Shown piece by piece: positions 29,371-31,443 of a DNA stretch of 31,443 bases; positions within the stretch are counted from its first letter, which is position 1, and the number at the start of each line of letters is the position of its first letter. The notes under the pieces are model-generated. The model did not search any database. It saw only the letters and a program-made list of their open reading frames with translations, and was not told the DNA's origin. The translations under genes and the position numbers were made by a program. Source of the DNA: Irineochytrium annulatum (taxonomy: Eukaryota; Chytridiomycota; Chytridiomycetes; Chytridiales; Chytridiaceae); the NCBI GenBank assembly GCA_027600665.1, contig JADGJL010000213.1:1-31443 (forward strand), in the 5' to 3' direction.

Positions 29371-31211
29371 CTAAACTTTCGAAGTCGGGCATTTAATGAT
29401 GGCGGCCGGGTTTGTCACGTTGACAAACTTAATCTGCTCCATCATGTCGCCCTGCTTCCAAACACCCTGGACGTAACCCGGCGGCCGCGGTTTTGTTGTT
29501 CCGTCCCTAATACCAGACCAAAACTACCAATAAAATTTCCACGAATGTGACGCAATCCAAAGAAACAAAAAGCATACCCGTAACTCCCGCCCCTCGGCAC
29601 TCCATCGAGCCGCTCCGTCGATCCTTCCCAAAAATTTCGCCATACAGCGACAGGCGCCGCGTCCCTCTTGGCAAGGCCGTAGCTCATCATGGGCGTAAGC
29701 TCCTCGACTGGGATCGGGCTCCGAACCCGGTCGAGGTCCGCTGGGGGAATTGGGACGGCGAACTTGCTAGCGGGGACCATAATGGTTCGCTGGAGAGGGC
29801 GGAGCGCGGCGACGGCGGCGGCGTCTTTGCAGGCGTGCGGGAGAGGCTTGGGGAGGGGAAGGGTGAAAAGGGAGGCGGTTGTGGAGTCGCAGGAGAGCAC
29901 CTAATTCGCGAAAAGTGACAATGAGATCCTCACTCGTTTTCTTGGCAAACTGAGCGCAATGTTCAAACCTGAACGGGCAGACCCATCTCAAACTTCTCCT
30001 CGTTGATCTCGTCTTTCGAGAAGATCTGTTTTTGCCACATGTCGACGGTCGAGTACATCATCTCGCCCATGACGTCCCTCCAGCCGTCGTAATACGGTTG
30101 CCGTAAGGGAACCATGTTGCCCTTGTACCCGTACACGACAGCATCATGCGACCACTCGAAGCCGACGCCGCACGTATGCGCGGCATTCTGTGAGGAATGG
30201 AACAGGGAAGAACTTTTCACTAAGAAGCACAGGCGAGGGTTACGAACGGCCGACAAAGACGCACCCGTCTTCTGTGCTGGTACATGATCTCAAGAATGTC
30301 CACGAAGCAGAACACGGCGGGGGCGATGGTCACGAGGTGGGTGTGGTGCTGCTCGTACTGTGCAGGCGGATTCAATGCGACGGGCTTATTAAGGGCCTTT
30401 TCGAGGTGCTCCTTCAGAAGGTTGATAATGGCCTCGTCTTTGGACTCGTCGTCCGTGTTGAAATCCGGAACCTACAAGACGAAGATAGAACATCAATATG
30501 TGGGCACTCTACACGATTTATGCTGGCAGACCCTACCCGAATTGAGAAATCCACTCTGTCCTCCCCAAGCCAACCGATCAGCCTCGTCAGCTGGGACCCC
30601 ATATTTGGCACTGTGAGATGATGCAGCGGCTCGTTCTCCAGCGTGCTCCCATTCGACGAGAAGTCCAGATGGAAGACGTACTTCTCCTTCCCCTCCCTGA
30701 CCTCCTCATACCTGTTCCTCAGCTGCGGCAGGAACAGGCAATTGGGCCCCGCGAACCCCTCGTCGATCCCAACCTTCCCCAGATCGATCCCATCGGACTG
30801 CGTGAGCTTCTTGTCCACCAGGATGGAGTTGAACCGCGGCGCCGACTTCGTCGCAAGGCTAAATGCGGACTCCATCCACTTCTTCCGGAGGTCCTCGATG
30901 GCCGCGAAGTCCCGCTTGTCGGCGGCGGCGGCAGACGCCGGTCGGGAGCCGGCGAGGTCGTCGGAGGTCGTGACGGGGTCCTCCACGGGGTCCGGGGCGC
31001 CGCCCTGAGGCTTCTTCTTCGGCTGGACGGCAGCCTTGATGGGATTTGAGGCGGGGTCAGGGGCAGTGTCGAGCCGGAAGGAGCCGCCATCCTCGGCCTG
31101 GTCGCGATCGAGCCCGTCGCCCTGGGTGTGGCTAGAGTAGTAGAAGAGCGCCAGGAGGGAGAAGAGCAGGACCACGCCCACGAGGACGTAGTTGGTCTTC
31201 ACGGGCGGCAT
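29371..31211 (-). CDS. Type II membrane protein, likely GT69 (CAP59/CMT1-like) mannosyltransferase
   Basis: Five exons: 31211-30537, 30471-30265, 30187-29969, 29900-29578 and 29506-29371; introns of 65, 77, 68 and 71 bases; 519 residues. The start at 31211 gives MPPVKTNY followed at once by one membrane segment (residues 9-25), the type II topology of Golgi glycosyltransferases; the ATG at 31265 only adds a His-rich lead. A Pro/Asp/Lys-rich stem runs to about residue 95. Features that fit the family of fungal alpha-1,3-mannosyltransferases: QLTRLIGWLGEDRVDFSI (about 207-224), VFCFVDILEIMYQH (278-291), AHTCGVGFEW (297-306) and YYDGWRDVMGE (326-336). In the family I recall an Asn-Asp pair before the FC..D.LE motif; here it is AlaPro, so activity is uncertain. 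It would use GDP-mannose on wall or secreted glycans. An unrelated fold remains possible. Confidence 0.6.
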
Positions 31212-31344
31212 GCTGACTGAAGCGTGTGCGTGCGTGTGCCTGATGTCCCACCGCGTCTTTATCACAGGTGTCTTGGTGCATTCCTTACAGTGATTCTAAT
31301 TCCATACCCTTCCTAAGGGTGAGAAGAATGACAGTTAAAAAAGC

Positions 31345-31443
31345 AAAAAAAAAAAAAAAAAAAATAAATATTTTAATTTTATATAAAAAAAATTAAAAAA
31401 TTAAAAAAATTTTTTTTTTAATTTTAAAATTAAAAAATTATTA
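31345..31443. repeat. 99-base tract of A and T only
   Basis: From 31345 to the window end there is no G or C: a poly-A run followed by alternating A-run and T-run blocks. The change from the GC-rich neighbour is abrupt. It could be an AT island in the upstream region of the 29371-31211 gene, or an assembly edge. Confidence 0.9.

Overview
The window is eukaryotic nuclear DNA, most likely from a zoosporic (flagellated) fungus of the chytrid type. The genes carry many short GT-AG introns (35-87 bases, one of 205) with CTAAC/CTGAC-like branch sites. A fungal-type GT69 mannosyltransferase and a SAGA Ada1 homologue lie beside a clear homologue of the axonemal ruler protein CCDC39, which only a flagellated cell needs. 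The species cannot be named from the sequence.

Layout: (1) 1-693, minus, a VOC/glyoxalase-fold protein cut by the left edge. (2) 1483-2951, minus, a secreted 411-residue protein with two cysteine modules and an unrecognised C-terminal domain ending in an EF-hand/dockerin-like loop. (3) 2952-5993, a 3 kb gene-poor divergent spacer. (4) 5994-22385, plus, one giant gene that I resolve into 33 exons encoding about 4,897 residues: a signal peptide and 61 copies of an eight-cysteine module resembling chitin-binding CBM19. (5) 22776-24723, plus, Ada1/Hfi1/TADA1. (6) 24893-28957, plus, CCDC39/FAP59. (7) 29371-31211, minus, a type II membrane protein resembling CAP59/CMT1 (GT69) mannosyltransferases. 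(8) 31345-31443, a tract of A and T only.

The most unusual object is the giant gene. All 32 introns are phase 1 and sit at the same place in the module, just after the third cysteine. Modules 5 to 43 form a strict three-module higher-order repeat: a short-linker module followed by two long-linker modules. Exactly three Lys-Arg-Gln dibasic sites, all in inter-module linkers, would cut the secreted protein into chains of 21, 7, 17 and 16 modules. The neighbouring minus-strand gene has the same module and the same intron position, so the two divergent genes look like relatives from one family. Together with the putative Golgi mannosyltransferase they suggest a cell-surface or wall-matrix role. 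That role is inferred; nothing in the sequence proves carbohydrate binding.
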